From Zhihengliuella flava (GTDB lineage Bacteria > Actinomycetota > Actinomycetes > Actinomycetales > Micrococcaceae), in assembly GCF_015751895.1 (NCBI RefSeq), contig NZ_JADOTZ010000001.1:620001-684000 (forward strand): a DNA stretch of 64,000 bases, given 5' to 3'. Within the stretch, counting starts at the first letter, position 1. Each line of letters starts with the position of its first letter. This document shows positions 16,934 through 26,807 of this stretch, piece by piece. Position numbers and translations under genes: made by a program. The notes beneath the pieces were generated by a model. It ran no database searches. It was not told the origin of the DNA and was given only the letters and a program-made list of their open reading frames with translations.

Positions 16934-18087
16934 TAGAGCTCTCCCTTGAACGCTCGGTTCTGGAGTGATGCAAACAGCTCGTCCTCTGCCTTTTGAGCTG
17001 CGAGTAGGCGTGTGCGCTGGGCCTCGATTGCCCTAACTCTCCGGGCAAACTCCTGCTTCCTCACACGAGGCGGGTCAATAACCTGAAGGCTACGCAGAAT
17101 AGCCAGATTGATGTTTTTTTGTGCCGACTCTGGTGCTTTTCGCTCAATAATCTCCTGCAGAAATTTAAACCAATGACGAACAAATTCCACCTGATCCTTG
17201 GTCGAGTTAAAACCGACAACACTATCAGGAAAACATGCATCAAACATCAGAATTGATGTTTTCGCAATATTTGCTGCGATAGTTATACAAAGAGTGCCAG
17301 CAGGCCACATTCGGCTCTGGCTAAGTCCAAAATCTGAGTAGGAACTCGAATGATCAGCTAAATACCCGCCCGCATTTGCCACATCTCCGGTTTGCACCAA
17401 TGGATGCGGCCCGCCCAATAATCTCGGGTCGTTACGCGGACGATGCTTAGAAACACCTCGATCCAGAGTTCCCAACTCGCTGAGAGCCACTGTGGGCCAT
17501 GCCTTCGTATTCGTCACCGGATCACCAAACATGGCGTGGAAGATCGACTGCGCGAGGGAGTCGAGGTGAGCGATGGCCTCGCGGCGCTTCGCGCGGATCG
17601 CATCAGCCTTGTCGAGGATGTCAGCGATGCGCCGCTGCTCAGAGGAACCTGGGAGGGGAATTTTGCATTTACTTAGGTAGTCAGCTGGAACACGACGTTG
17701 CCCACCGCTACCAGTCATGCGAAGTTTTCCAACTTCGCGAAAATGTGGGTGGCGCAAGAGATGAGACAGGTAACGCGCGTCTAGATTTTCGTCTGGGCGC
17801 AAAATGTGAAACTCGGTCGACCCGGCGCCGTATTCATTCTCAATCGTCGCTAGCCCAATTTTCCCATTTTCGAAACAGGGCGTTATCTTGGCGACCAGAA
17901 CATCTCCTGCTTTGAACGGCCTATACCCTTTGCGAACGTCACCATAAAGCGTCATCCGTTCATCAACGACGCGACCCGAAGCATCATCGAGACCAGCCAT
18001 ACCGACGAACGATACTGTTGATTCGTCACTCAAGTCATGTGCTGGCGGATTAATGGCTGCAACTTCTCGAAGGCTCACATGCTTCAC
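16933..18087 (-). CDS. hsdS: Type I restriction specificity subunit
   Basis: HsdS of 384 residues, which selects the two half-sites recognised by the type I complex. Two target-recognition domains are seen (about 1-145 and 200-345), each followed by a conserved helical spacer (SSEQRRIADILDKADAIRAKR; then FARRVRAIEAQRTRLLAAQKA). The GTG start overlaps the hsdM stop as GTGA. The second recognition domain (around 17055-17340) is distinctly AT-rich compared with the first, suggesting it was swapped in from another source. The target sequence cannot be read from the protein. Confidence 0.93.
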   Translation of the reverse strand: MKHVSLREVAAINPPAHDLSDESTVSFVGMAGLDDASGRVVDERMTLYGDVRKGYRPFKAGDVLVAKITPCFENGKIGLATIENEYGAGSTEFHILRPDENLDARYLSHLLRHPHFREVGKLRMTGSGGQRRVPADYLSKCKIPLPGSSEQRRIADILDKADAIRAKRREAIAHLDSLAQSIFHAMFGDPVTNTKAWPTVALSELGTLDRGVSKHRPRNDPRLLGGPHPLVQTGDVANAGGYLADHSSSYSDFGLSQSRMWPAGTLCITIAANIAKTSILMFDACFPDSVVGFNSTKDQVEFVRHWFKFLQEIIERKAPESAQKNINLAILRSLQVIDPPRVRKQEFARRVRAIEAQRTRLLAAQKAEDELFASLQNRAFKGEL

Positions 18088-19610
18088 TTGAGGAGGTCCT
18101 TCAGCTCGGCGAGGCCTTCCGAAGTCTCCGCCTCAAGCTTCTCAAGGTCCGCAATGATGTCCGCCGGAGCCCGGTGCTCGACCTCCTCGTAATCAACCTC
18201 CTTGTAGCGGTTGATCGAGAGGTCGTAGTCGTTCTCAGCGATCTCGTCCTTCGGCACGATGAATGAGCGTTCCCTGCGGGACCGGCTGCGTTCTACCTCG
18301 ACGAACTCTTGGCCCTGAGCACCGCGCAAGTTCTGCCACCGCTCCAAGACTTCGGGCAGATTGGTCGTGCCCTCGGGTAGCGGCGTGCGCTTGTCGTCCA
18401 GGCTGAAGCCGTCCGACTGTACGTCGTAGAACCAGACGTCCTCCGTGCCTCCGGAGTTGGTCTTGGTGAAGAACAGGACGGCCGTCGAGACTCCTGCGTA
18501 CGGCTTGAATACCCCGGACGGGAGCTTCACCACGCCCTCCAACATCTGGTCCTCCACGATCTGCTTGCGCAGATCCTTGTGCGCCTTGGTGGAACCAAAG
18601 AGCACGCCGTCCGGAACGATGACCGCCGCACGTCCACCCGGCTTCAGCAGACGCAGGAACAAGGCGAGGAACAGGAGCTCTGTCTTCTTGGTTTTGACGA
18701 CCTTCAGCAGTTCCTTAGAGGTGTTCTCATAGTCCAGGCTGCCGGCAAACGGTGGGTTCGCGAGGATCAGGTCATACTTCTCGGCATCGGCCGCGTGCAG
18801 GTCCGCCAGCGAATCCCGGTCCTCAATGACCGGGTTCTCAATGCCGTGCAACAGCAGGTTCATGGCGCCGATGCGGAGCATGGTCGCATCGAAATCGAAG
18901 CCATGGAACTGCTGGTTGGAGAAGAACTCGCGCTGGGTCCTGTCGAACTGAAGGTCCGGGTTCTGCTCACGGAGGTACTCCCCCGCGGCCATCAGGAATC
19001 CTGCGGTGCCCATGGCCGGGTCGCAAATCCGCTCCATCGGCTTCGGGTCCCGCATGGCCACCAGCAGCTCGATGATGTGGCGCGGCGTGCGGAACTGGCC
19101 GTTGGTGCCGGCCGAGGCAATCTTGGAGAGCATGTACTCGTACAGATCGCCCTTGGTGTCCCGCCCCTCCATGTCGATGCTGCTGATCAGGTCGACGGCC
19201 TTCTGCAACAGGTGAGGCTTGGTGATGGTAAAGCGGGCGTCCCGCATCTGGTGGCTAAACGCCGAATCAGTTTCCTCGGCCGCCGCCGTCAGGCCCTCCC
19301 GGATGAACGGAAAGACCGACTCCGTGAAGACGCGGAACATTTCATCCTGGCTGAAGTTCTTGAACCGGCTCCACCGCAGGTCCTCATAATTGCGGCCGAA
19401 CTTGTCCGCGCCCTCCGGGAACACCGGGCGGTCGATCGACTTGCCCGTCAGATTCGCGCGCTTTTCCAGCCGCGTCTGCTGGTCATCGAGTCGCTTCAGG
19501 AACATCAGGTAGGTGATCTGCTCAATCACCTCGATCGGGTTGGAGATGCCGCCGGACCAGAACGTATTCCAAAGCTGGTCAACCTGTGATTTGAGTTCCC
19601 CGGTAATCAT
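18084..19610 (-). CDS. hsdM: Type I restriction system DNA methyltransferase (M subunit)
   Basis: HsdM of 508 residues, the N6-adenine methyltransferase of the type I system. An N-terminal helical domain (about 6-150) precedes the catalytic domain with motif I CDPAMGTAGFL (196-206) and motif IV NPPF (285-288). The ATG at 19610 fits the usual N-terminus (ELKSQVDQLWNTFW). A longer frame would add residues unlike the family. It is the first gene of the island's minus-strand run, so the promoter should lie just upstream, between 19611 and 19716. Confidence 0.95.
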   Translation of the reverse strand: MITGELKSQVDQLWNTFWSGGISNPIEVIEQITYLMFLKRLDDQQTRLEKRANLTGKSIDRPVFPEGADKFGRNYEDLRWSRFKNFSQDEMFRVFTESVFPFIREGLTAAAEETDSAFSHQMRDARFTITKPHLLQKAVDLISSIDMEGRDTKGDLYEYMLSKIASAGTNGQFRTPRHIIELLVAMRDPKPMERICDPAMGTAGFLMAAGEYLREQNPDLQFDRTQREFFSNQQFHGFDFDATMLRIGAMNLLLHGIENPVIEDRDSLADLHAADAEKYDLILANPPFAGSLDYENTSKELLKVVKTKKTELLFLALFLRLLKPGGRAAVIVPDGVLFGSTKAHKDLRKQIVEDQMLEGVVKLPSGVFKPYAGVSTAVLFFTKTNSGGTEDVWFYDVQSDGFSLDDKRTPLPEGTTNLPEVLERWQNLRGAQGQEFVEVERSRSRRERSFIVPKDEIAENDYDLSINRYKEVDYEEVEHRAPADIIADLEKLEAETSEGLAELKDLLK

Positions 19611-19716
19611 GCGTTCCAGCTTAGTCGCCAGGCCGCGCAGAATGGCCGGGGCGCGGCTGAGGTGAACCGATTTAGGGCCGCACGTGGGCACCGCAGCCGA
19701 GCCGTGCTGTTCCGCG

Positions 19717-20619
19717 TTAGAACAGGATGGTCGCGTAGTCGCCGACCTGTTCGAAGCCCACGCGCTCGTAGGCCGCGAGGGCCGGCGCGTTGTAGTCGTT
19801 CACGTAAAGGCTGGTGACCGGGGCGAGTGTCAGGGCGTGCTGGACGACGGCGGCCACGTAGCCCGCGGCGAGCCCCCGCCCGCGGTATTTCGGGTCCAGC
19901 CAGACACCCTGGATCTGCGTAGCGTGGTCGGTGATGGTGGCGACCTCGGCCTTGAAGATGACCTGAGAACCACAAACCTCGAAGTCAGCGAGGGTGGAGC
20001 CCTGCCGCACGAGGGTCTCCACGCGCTCCTTGTAGGAAGCCGCACCCTTCTCCAGCGGGGAGTACCCCAGCTCCTCTTCGAACATGCGCACGCACGCCGG
20101 AAGGATCGTGGCGTAATCGGACATCACGGCCCGGCGTACCGTGGCCGTGGGCGGGACGCGGGGTGGGGTGGTCATCGCGAGGAGCGGCTGGTGGGGACGG
20201 ACATCGAACGCCGCCTGCTGGCCGTGGCGCAGCACCTCCCAGATCCCGCGCACGGCGACGGCGGGGCCAAAGACTGACGAATAACGGCGCCCCAGGCGCA
20301 GGGCGGCTTGGCCGAACCTGCGCGCCTGGGGCGCCGTTGAGGTCAGGGGAACGACGTTGTTGCCGACCCAGCAGGCGCTGGTGAGCTGACCGTCGTCGTA
20401 GTGGCCCAGAAAAACGGGATCCCCGTGGGGCTCAGCCGAGCCATGGGCCTCCAGCTGGGCCCGGACAAATGCGTGCGCCACGGGGTCCGCCGCGGTCAGG
20501 GCAGCGAGTTGCGCCGTGTCCTCGACCGCGAGGACGCGGACATTCGGCGCTACCCGCTCCCCCGGCTTCGGCTGCCGGGGAGCTTCAGGAGACGCTGACA
20601 GACGGGGCGCCGCCCTCAA
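19717..20619 (-). CDS. GNAT acetyltransferase with DUF4081-type N-terminal half
   Basis: Protein of 300 residues. The C-terminal 140 residues are a GNAT acetyltransferase with an acetyl-CoA motif ([20 protein letters not shown]) and a closing [11 protein letters not shown] strand. The N-terminal half matches the DUF4081-type domain of the gene found just after ispG in mycobacteria and other Actinomycetota. The only start upstream of that domain is a TTG at 20619, preceded by GAGGAG, which makes the gene overlap ispG by 35 bases. The acceptor is unknown. Confidence 0.83.
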   Translation of the reverse strand: MRAAPRLSASPEAPRQPKPGERVAPNVRVLAVEDTAQLAALTAADPVAHAFVRAQLEAHGSAEPHGDPVFLGHYDDGQLTSACWVGNNVVPLTSTAPQARRFGQAALRLGRRYSSVFGPAVAVRGIWEVLRHGQQAAFDVRPHQPLLAMTTPPRVPPTATVRRAVMSDYATILPACVRMFEEELGYSPLEKGAASYKERVETLVRQGSTLADFEVCGSQVIFKAEVATITDHATQIQGVWLDPKYRGRGLAAGYVAAVVQHALTLAPVTSLYVNDYNAPALAAYERVGFEQVGDYATILF

Positions 20620-21736
20620 CGGGCTCCATCTCCTCGGCGATGCGCGTAGCTTCCTCGATCAGGGTCTCGACGATCTGATCCTCCGGGACGGTCTTGATGA
20701 CCTCGCCCTTGACGAAGATCTGGCCCTTACCGTTGCCGGATGCCACACCGAGGTCCGCGTCGCGCGCCTCGCCCGGACCATTCACCACGCAGCCCATGAC
20801 GGCGACGCGCAGCGGCACGTCCATGCCCTCTAGGCCCGCCGTCACTTCCTCGGCCAAGGAGTACACGTCCACCTGGGCCCGGCCACACGACGGGCAGGAG
20901 ACAATGTCCAGGCCGCGCGGACGCAGGTTGAGCGACTCGAGGATCTGATTGCCCACCTTGACCTCCTCCACCGGAGGGGCCGAGAGAGAAACGCGGATGG
21001 TGTCGCCAATCCCTTGCGAGAGCAGGGCGCCAAAGGCGGTGGCCGACTTAATGGTGCCTTGGAACGCCGGACCGGCCTCGGTCACGCCAAGGTGCAACGG
21101 CCAGTCACCGGCCTCCGCGAGCAGCTCGTAGGCGCGCACCATGACCACCGGATCATTGTGCTTGACGGAGATCTTGAAGTCGTGGAATCCGTGCTCCTCG
21201 AACAGCGAGGCCTCCCATACGGCGGACTCGACGAGCGCCTCCGGGGTAGCTTTGCCGTACTTCTGCAGCAGGCGCTTGTCCAACGAACCAGCGTTGACGC
21301 CGATGCGCAGCGAGGTGCCGTAGTCCTTGGCCATCGCCGCGATTTCCTTGACCTGGTCGTCAAACTTCCGGATATTGCCCGGGTTGACACGCACGGCCCC
21401 GCACCCGGCCTGGATAGCCGCGTAGACGTATTTGGGCTGGAAGTGGATATCCGCGATGACGGGGATCTGAGACTTCTTGGCGATGATCGGCAGCGCCTCG
21501 GCGTCCTTGTCCGTGGGGCAGGCCACGCGCACAATGTCGCAGCCGGCGGCCGTGAGCTCGGCGATCTGTTGCAGGGTCGAATTGATGTCATGCGTCTTCG
21601 TCGTGGTCATCGACTGGACGCTGATGGGAGACTCCGACCCGATGCCCACCTTGCCGACGTTGAACTGACGGGTCTTGCGGCGGGGTGCAAGGACGGGCGG
21701 CGGGGCCTGAGGCATGCCGAGCGAAACGGCGGTCAC
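20585..21736 (-). CDS. ispG: 4-hydroxy-3-methylbut-2-enyl diphosphate synthase (flavodoxin)
   Basis: IspG/GcpE of 383 residues, an iron-sulfur enzyme of the MEP pathway that converts MEcPP to HMBPP. The [4Fe-4S] ligands are visible in CPSCGR and in [18 protein letters not shown], and the TIM-barrel start [18 protein letters not shown] is typical. It works two steps from Dxr, whose gene lies at 30677-31963. In many Actinomycetota dxr, rip and ispG are adjacent; here the cellobiose operon separates them. Confidence 0.97.
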   Translation of the reverse strand: MTAVSLGMPQAPPPVLAPRRKTRQFNVGKVGIGSESPISVQSMTTTKTHDINSTLQQIAELTAAGCDIVRVACPTDKDAEALPIIAKKSQIPVIADIHFQPKYVYAAIQAGCGAVRVNPGNIRKFDDQVKEIAAMAKDYGTSLRIGVNAGSLDKRLLQKYGKATPEALVESAVWEASLFEEHGFHDFKISVKHNDPVVMVRAYELLAEAGDWPLHLGVTEAGPAFQGTIKSATAFGALLSQGIGDTIRVSLSAPPVEEVKVGNQILESLNLRPRGLDIVSCPSCGRAQVDVYSLAEEVTAGLEGMDVPLRVAVMGCVVNGPGEARDADLGVASGNGKGQIFVKGEVIKTVPEDQIVETLIEEATRIAEEMEPVEGGAPSVSVS

Positions 21737-21817
21737 GGATCCTCCTGTGACGAAAGTGAAATCTCACGTGCGGACCGGAGAGGCCGGCCGCACTCTGTCC
21801 ATCCTACGCGGGTCGCG

Positions 21818-22117
21818 CTACGAGGCGTACCCGGAGAGTTCGCCCGTGACGGGGTCCCATTCGGTCACCTTCGCGTTGGCCACCAGCCCCTCGGAAACGA
21901 ACGGGTCGCGGCGAATCACCTCGTTGACGGCATCCTCCCCGGACGCGGCGAAGACCAGCAGCGCACCGGAACCATCGGTGTAGGGGCCGGAGGCGACGAG
22001 CTTGACGTGCTCCGGGTCGCTCAAAGAACCCAGAAGTTCGCGGTGCGCGGCACGGTGCTCAGCACGGGCTTCGTCTGTCTCCGGCGCGTAGACGTATTCA
22101 ACGGAATAAAGACTCAT
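21818..22117 (-). CDS. YciI-like protein
   Basis: Protein of 99 residues in the YCII family of small ferredoxin-fold proteins. Family features include the central histidine segment (RAEHRAAHRELLGSL), the GPYTDGSGALLVF strand-loop and the acidic DPFVSEGLV segment. The biochemical role of most members is unknown. The ATG at 22117 is chosen because the fold begins at once (YSVEYVYAP). It stands alone between ispG and the cellobiose operon. Confidence 0.82.
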   Translation of the reverse strand: MSLYSVEYVYAPETDEARAEHRAAHRELLGSLSDPEHVKLVASGPYTDGSGALLVFAASGEDAVNEVIRRDPFVSEGLVANAKVTEWDPVTGELSGYAS

Positions 22118-22181
22118 GCCCGCCAGTGTACTTTCCATCGCTGGGTGTCACGGGCGAGGGAGCGGTGACTCTTTCCACACG

Positions 22182-23207
22182 TCAGGCCGTCTGCCGGCGC
22201 ACCAACTCGCAGTCCAGGATCGTCGCGGGTGCCGGCTGCTCGCCGGCCAGCCGGGCCAAGAGGACCTCGGTGATGACCTCCCCTTGGCGGCGTGAGGGCT
22301 GCCGGACCGTGGTCAAGTGGGGGTGCTCGGCGACCGCCACCGGCGAGTCGTCGAACCCGATGACGGCCACGTCCTCGGGCACGCGAATTCCTTGGGCCAT
22401 CAGGGTGCGCACCGCGCCACGAGCCATGAGATCGCTCGCCGCGAAGATCGCCTCGGGCCTGCTGCCCGGGGTGTGTTCCAGTAGGGTCCGCGCCGCGGCC
22501 GCCCCACCTTCCGCAGTAAACTCCCCGGGTACGACGGCGAAGGGCTCCAGCCCGGCCTCCTCGAGTTCGGCCCGAAACCCGGCGAGCCGGTCCTCGCCGG
22601 CGGGCATCGTCGTCGGACCCGCAATGGTGGCAATCCTGCGGTGCCCGGCGTCGATGAGGTACCGCGTGGCCATGCGGCCTCCAGCCACGTTATCCACGTC
22701 GACGTAGTAGTCTTCCGCGGCGGGCACCGCCGGGCGTCCGCCGAAGACGAGCGGTACGGCCTCGGCGATCCGATTCACGAACGTATCCGCCGTGTGATGG
22801 GACACCACGATGGCCCCGTCCACGTTGCCTCCCGTCAAGTACCGGGTGGTCTTCGAGCCCGGGTCGTCGGAGGCGATGAAGAGGTTCAGCACATAGTGGG
22901 ACTCGCTCATGGCGGCGTTGATGCCGCTAACGATCGCCGCGAAGAATGGGTCCCCGAAGAACCGGTTGGTGTCCTCGGGGATCACGAGGGCCACGGCGTG
23001 AGTCTGGCGCGAGGCCAGCGACCGCGCCGCGCGATTGGGCACATAGTCCAGGTCCTCAATCGCGGCTTGGACCGCCTCGAGCGCCTTCGGGCTCACCCGG
23101 CTGCCACCGTTGACCACGCGAGAGACCGTGGAGCGGGAGACTCCCGCGCGTTCGGCGACCTGCTCAATCGTTGCCGCGCTCCGCCGGGTGTGACGCTCCG
23201 TGGTCAT
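22182..23207 (-). CDS. cebR: LacI-family repressor, CebR-like
   Basis: Regulator of 341 residues: an N-terminal LacI helix-turn-helix (TIEQVAERAGVSRSTVSRVV) with hinge helix, then a periplasmic-binding-protein-like effector domain. It is the last gene of the binding protein-permease-permease-GH1 operon, 25 bases after the glucosidase. Two palindromes upstream of that operon (28138-28151 and 28173-28186) match the CebR-type operator TGGGAGCGCTCCCA with one mismatch each. It most likely represses its own operon until cellobiose or a related glucoside binds. The symbol rests on operator and gene content. Confidence 0.88.
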   Translation of the reverse strand: MTTERHTRRSAATIEQVAERAGVSRSTVSRVVNGGSRVSPKALEAVQAAIEDLDYVPNRAARSLASRQTHAVALVIPEDTNRFFGDPFFAAIVSGINAAMSESHYVLNLFIASDDPGSKTTRYLTGGNVDGAIVVSHHTADTFVNRIAEAVPLVFGGRPAVPAAEDYYVDVDNVAGGRMATRYLIDAGHRRIATIAGPTTMPAGEDRLAGFRAELEEAGLEPFAVVPGEFTAEGGAAAARTLLEHTPGSRPEAIFAASDLMARGAVRTLMAQGIRVPEDVAVIGFDDSPVAVAEHPHLTTVRQPSRRQGEVITEVLLARLAGEQPAPATILDCELVRRQTA

Positions 23208-23232
23208 CGTGCTCCTTGCAACTGGTGGCGGG

Positions 23233-24702
23233 TTAGATCGCCCGCTCCGAGATGATGTGACGATACTCGAGTCCGCTGTCCTTGACCAAGCGTTTTTGGG
23301 TCGTGTAATCCACGTGAATCAGGCCAAAGCGCTTCTCGTATCCCCACGCCCACTCGTAGTTGTCCAGCAGAGACCAGTAGAAATAGCCTCGCACATCGAC
23401 GCCGGCCTGGCGTGCATCAAGAACCGCGCCCAGGTGCCCCCGGAGAAACTCCACGCGTTCAGCGTCATGGACGCGCTGTTCGCCACCGTCCTCGACCAAC
23501 TCGTCGTCGTACGCTGCGCCGTTTTCGGTGACATACAGCGCGACGTCGGCCGGTGCCGCGTACTCGCGACTGACTCGTTGCAAGAGCCGGGTCAAGCCCT
23601 CCGGCTGGACCTCCCAGTGCATCCCCGTGCGCGGCAACGCGCGCTCGTGCCAATGGATCCCCTCGTGGGAGGGGAACGGGCTGCTGATCGGCCGGTCGGT
23701 GGGTGCATCTCCGCCCGGAGGCGCCACCTCGGGCTTCTCACCACCAACGAATTCCCCGTGATAGTAATTCACGCCCAGCGCATCGATGGGTGCGCTGATC
23801 GTGGCGAGATCGCCGTCGTGGGTGGCTTCCTGCCACTGCTTGACCGCGGCGGCATCGACCCGGCGGAGGTCATCAACAACGTCCTCGGGGTATTCGCCTC
23901 GGAACAACGGGTCGAGGAACCACCGGTTGAACTGGCCGTCGATGCGGCGAGCGGCATCGAGATCCGCCTCCGCGTCGGCGTTCACCGGGTCCGCCACCGT
24001 GAGATTCAGTGTGATGCCTAGGTCCAGCTCCGCATCCCGCTGCCGCAATTCGTTGACGACGGTGCCGTGGCTAAGCAGAAGGTGATGCGCGGCCAGGAGC
24101 CCGTCGCCCACGGATTGGCGGCCGGGTGCGTGGGCCCCGGCGGTGTAGGAGAGGAAGGACGAGCACCAGGGCTCGTTGAGCGTGGTCCAGATCTTGACCC
24201 GGTCCCCCAACGCGTCATGCATCGTCAGCGCGTACTCGGTAAAGCGTTCGACGACGTCGCGGTGGGTCCAGCCTCCACCCTCCTCAAGGACCTGCGGCAT
24301 GTCCCAGTGGTGCAAGGTCAGCCACGGCACGATGTCCGCGCCGAGAAGCTCATCGACCAGGCGCTCATAGAAGTCCACTCCGGCGCGGTTCACGGCGCCG
24401 CCGTCGGGACGAACCCGGGACCACGAAGTGGAGAACCGGTAGGTCTGCAGGCCGAGGTCCTTCATCAGGGCGACGTCTTGGGGGTAGCGGTGGTAGTGGT
24501 CGCAGGCCACGTCGCCGTTGTCTGCATTGATGACCGCGCCCGGGGTGCGGGCAAAGTGGTCCCAGATGGACGCGGTGCGGCCCTCCTCGAAGGCGGCGCC
24601 TTCAATTTGGTAAGCCGCCGTCGCGGCGCCAAACAGGAAGTCCTGCGGGAAGGCGCGCGTGGCCAGGTGTCCGGCCGGCGAAGCCGTGCGGGAGGTAGAC
24701 AT
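23233..24702 (-). CDS. bglC: GH1 beta-glucosidase
   Basis: Glycoside hydrolase family 1 enzyme of 489 residues, splitting beta-glucosides such as cellobiose. The acid/base glutamate is in TLNEP (E177) and the nucleophile in YVTENGAAYDD near residue 395. The N-terminal FLFGAATAAYQIEGA motif is typical. No signal peptide is seen, so it acts in the cytoplasm on sugars brought in by the transporter encoded just upstream. The order binding protein-permeases-bgl matches the ceb-bglC cluster of Streptomyces. Confidence 0.94.
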   Translation of the reverse strand: MSTSRTASPAGHLATRAFPQDFLFGAATAAYQIEGAAFEEGRTASIWDHFARTPGAVINADNGDVACDHYHRYPQDVALMKDLGLQTYRFSTSWSRVRPDGGAVNRAGVDFYERLVDELLGADIVPWLTLHHWDMPQVLEEGGGWTHRDVVERFTEYALTMHDALGDRVKIWTTLNEPWCSSFLSYTAGAHAPGRQSVGDGLLAAHHLLLSHGTVVNELRQRDAELDLGITLNLTVADPVNADAEADLDAARRIDGQFNRWFLDPLFRGEYPEDVVDDLRRVDAAAVKQWQEATHDGDLATISAPIDALGVNYYHGEFVGGEKPEVAPPGGDAPTDRPISSPFPSHEGIHWHERALPRTGMHWEVQPEGLTRLLQRVSREYAAPADVALYVTENGAAYDDELVEDGGEQRVHDAERVEFLRGHLGAVLDARQAGVDVRGYFYWSLLDNYEWAWGYEKRFGLIHVDYTTQKRLVKDSGLEYRHIISERAI

Positions 24703-24733
24703 AGAGTCGTGATCCTTTCGGAAGGAGATCGGG

Positions 24734-25720
24734 CTAGCCCTTGACGGCGCCGGCCATGATGCCGCTCACCAGCTGTTTACCCGCGAAAATGAACAAGAGC
24801 AAGAGGGGCACCGTGGCCAGCAGGACGCCGGTGAGCACGATCGAGTAGTCAACGAAGTAGTTGGATTGCAGCAGGGACAAGGCCACGGGCAGGGTGGGGT
24901 TCTGCCGATCAAGAACGATGAAGGGCCAGAAAAAGTTGTTCCACGCCGTCACGAACGTGAAGAGGAACAGCATGGCTGCAGCCGGGCGGGCGGCGGTGAC
25001 GCCCACGGTCCAGAACGTCCGGATCATCGAGGCACCGTCCACGCGGGCCGCTTCGATGAGCTCATCCGGGACGGTTTGGCGTAGGTACTGCGTCATCCAG
25101 AACACGCCGAAAGCATTGACGAGCGCCGGCACGATGATCGCGCCGACCTGCCCGGTCCAGCCGATCTCGGAAAACAGGATGTACAGCGGGACGACGCCGA
25201 GCTGTTGCGGCACCGCCATGGTGGCAACGACGAAGGTCAGCAGGGCACCCCGCCCGCGGAACTTCAGCTTGGCGAACGCCCATCCGGCCAGTGTGGAGAA
25301 CACCACGACGGACACGGCGATGAGCGTGGAACTGTACAGGCTGTTCCAGAGCGCCTGCCAGAAATTCACTGCCGGGTCATTGACCACCGCGGCGGCATTG
25401 GCCAAGAAATTGCCTCCGGGGATCCAGGAGCGGTCAGGATCCCGCAGCGTCGAGGCGTCGCCGGAACCGATCAGGAACGACCAGTAGAAAGGGAACAGCG
25501 CGCCCACGAGGACGACGCTGAGGCCGGCGTACGTCCAGAATCCGGGCCGGACCCCTTTGACCTTGCGTGGCACCTTACCGAGCGGCGATTTGCCGCGCCG
25601 TGACGTGCTCCGCGAGGGCCCCGGCGCTCGCGTCGACGGCTCGGTCGGGTGCCGCTGAGCTGGCCCGGCTGGCGTGGCCGATGCGCCGGGCGCCGAGGTG
25701 TGAGAGGTGGCGTGACTCAT
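24734..25720 (-). CDS. cebG: Sugar ABC transporter permease (MalG/CebG type)
   Basis: Inner-membrane permease of 328 residues with about six hydrophobic segments after an unusually long polar N-terminus (about 60 residues, rich in Ser, Pro and Arg). The EAA loop that contacts the ATPase is visible (ELIEAARVDGASMIRTFWTV). Its ATG overlaps the stop of the preceding permease by four bases. No ATPase gene is in this operon, so a shared MsiK-like ATPase elsewhere is likely. Confidence 0.9.
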   Translation of the reverse strand: MSHATSHTSAPGASATPAGPAQRHPTEPSTRAPGPSRSTSRRGKSPLGKVPRKVKGVRPGFWTYAGLSVVLVGALFPFYWSFLIGSGDASTLRDPDRSWIPGGNFLANAAAVVNDPAVNFWQALWNSLYSSTLIAVSVVVFSTLAGWAFAKLKFRGRGALLTFVVATMAVPQQLGVVPLYILFSEIGWTGQVGAIIVPALVNAFGVFWMTQYLRQTVPDELIEAARVDGASMIRTFWTVGVTAARPAAAMLFLFTFVTAWNNFFWPFIVLDRQNPTLPVALSLLQSNYFVDYSIVLTGVLLATVPLLLLFIFAGKQLVSGIMAGAVKG

Positions 25721-26733
25721 GAGATGGACTCCTTCTTGCGCACGGTGCGCGCCCGTCGGGCGCCGGAGGCCCGCGTGCCTTCGTCCGAGACCATGGCGCG
25801 GGTGATGAGGAGGTTGATCAGGCCGATGGCCAAGATGATGATGAACAGGATCCACGCCATCGCCGAGGCCCGCCCAAAGTTCCACTCGCCCCAGCCAATG
25901 TTGTAGAGGTAGAGCGTGATGGTCAGCCATTGGCCGGCCGAGCCGCCCAACCCGTACTGGTCAAAGACCCGCGGCTCATCGAACACCTGCAGTCCACCGA
26001 TGGTCGACGTGATGACCACGAAGATCAGCGTCGGTTTGAGGCTCGGCAGCGTAATGGAAAAGAACTGCCGGAACGGGCCCGCGCCATCCACCGTCGCCGC
26101 CTCGTAGTAGTCCCGCGGCACGGCCTGCATGGCCGCCAGCAGAATGAGAGCGTTGTAGCCGGTCCAGCGGTAGTTGACCATCGTCGCGATCGCTACGTGG
26201 GACCAAAACGGTTCGACGTGCCACCCAATCGACTCAAGTCCGAACTGGTTGAGGATCTCGTTGACCAGACCAAAGCGGTCCGCAAAGAGGTTGTTGAAAA
26301 TCAATCCCACGGCCACGGGCGCTACCACGTAAGGCAGCAAGACGGACATGCGCCAGAATGTCTTCGCCCGGATGTGCCGGTCCAGCAGGGCAGCAATGAA
26401 AAGCGCGAAGATCAACTGCGGCACGGAGGACAAGAGGAAGATGGAGAAGGTGTTCCCCAGCGCAGTCCAGAACTTGGGCTGGGTCAGGATCCAGGCGTAC
26501 TGCTCGAATCCCACGAACGTGCCTTCGCCACGGACCATGTCCCACTCCATGAAGGAGATGACGGCGGTATAGCCGATGGGGAACAGTCCGACCACGGCGA
26601 AGAGCAGGAAGAACGGAGAGATGTACAGGTAGGGGGAAACTTTCAGGTCCCAGCGGCTGAGCCGCTGGGAGAAGGACAGGACGCGCACGGGCCGCTCCCC
26701 GGAGGTGCGTGCGCGCGTTGCGGTACTCGACAC
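25717..26733 (-). CDS. cebF: Sugar ABC transporter permease (MalF/CebF type)
   Basis: Permease of 338 residues with six or more membrane segments and an EAA loop (YYEAATVDGAGPFRQFFSI). The GTG at 26733 is chosen because GGAAG lies a few bases upstream and the residues after it (SSTATRARTSG) lead into the first membrane helix; a longer frame is arginine-rich and unlike the family. It pairs with the downstream permease to form the channel for the glucoside. Confidence 0.9.
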   Translation of the reverse strand: MSSTATRARTSGERPVRVLSFSQRLSRWDLKVSPYLYISPFFLLFAVVGLFPIGYTAVISFMEWDMVRGEGTFVGFEQYAWILTQPKFWTALGNTFSIFLLSSVPQLIFALFIAALLDRHIRAKTFWRMSVLLPYVVAPVAVGLIFNNLFADRFGLVNEILNQFGLESIGWHVEPFWSHVAIATMVNYRWTGYNALILLAAMQAVPRDYYEAATVDGAGPFRQFFSITLPSLKPTLIFVVITSTIGGLQVFDEPRVFDQYGLGGSAGQWLTITLYLYNIGWGEWNFGRASAMAWILFIIILAIGLINLLITRAMVSDEGTRASGARRARTVRKKESIS

Positions 26734-26807
26734 GTGGACTTCCTTCACTGGACAGGCACGACGACGGGGCACGGCTGCGGTGCCCCGCCGTCGGCGAGGG
26801 AGGTGGG

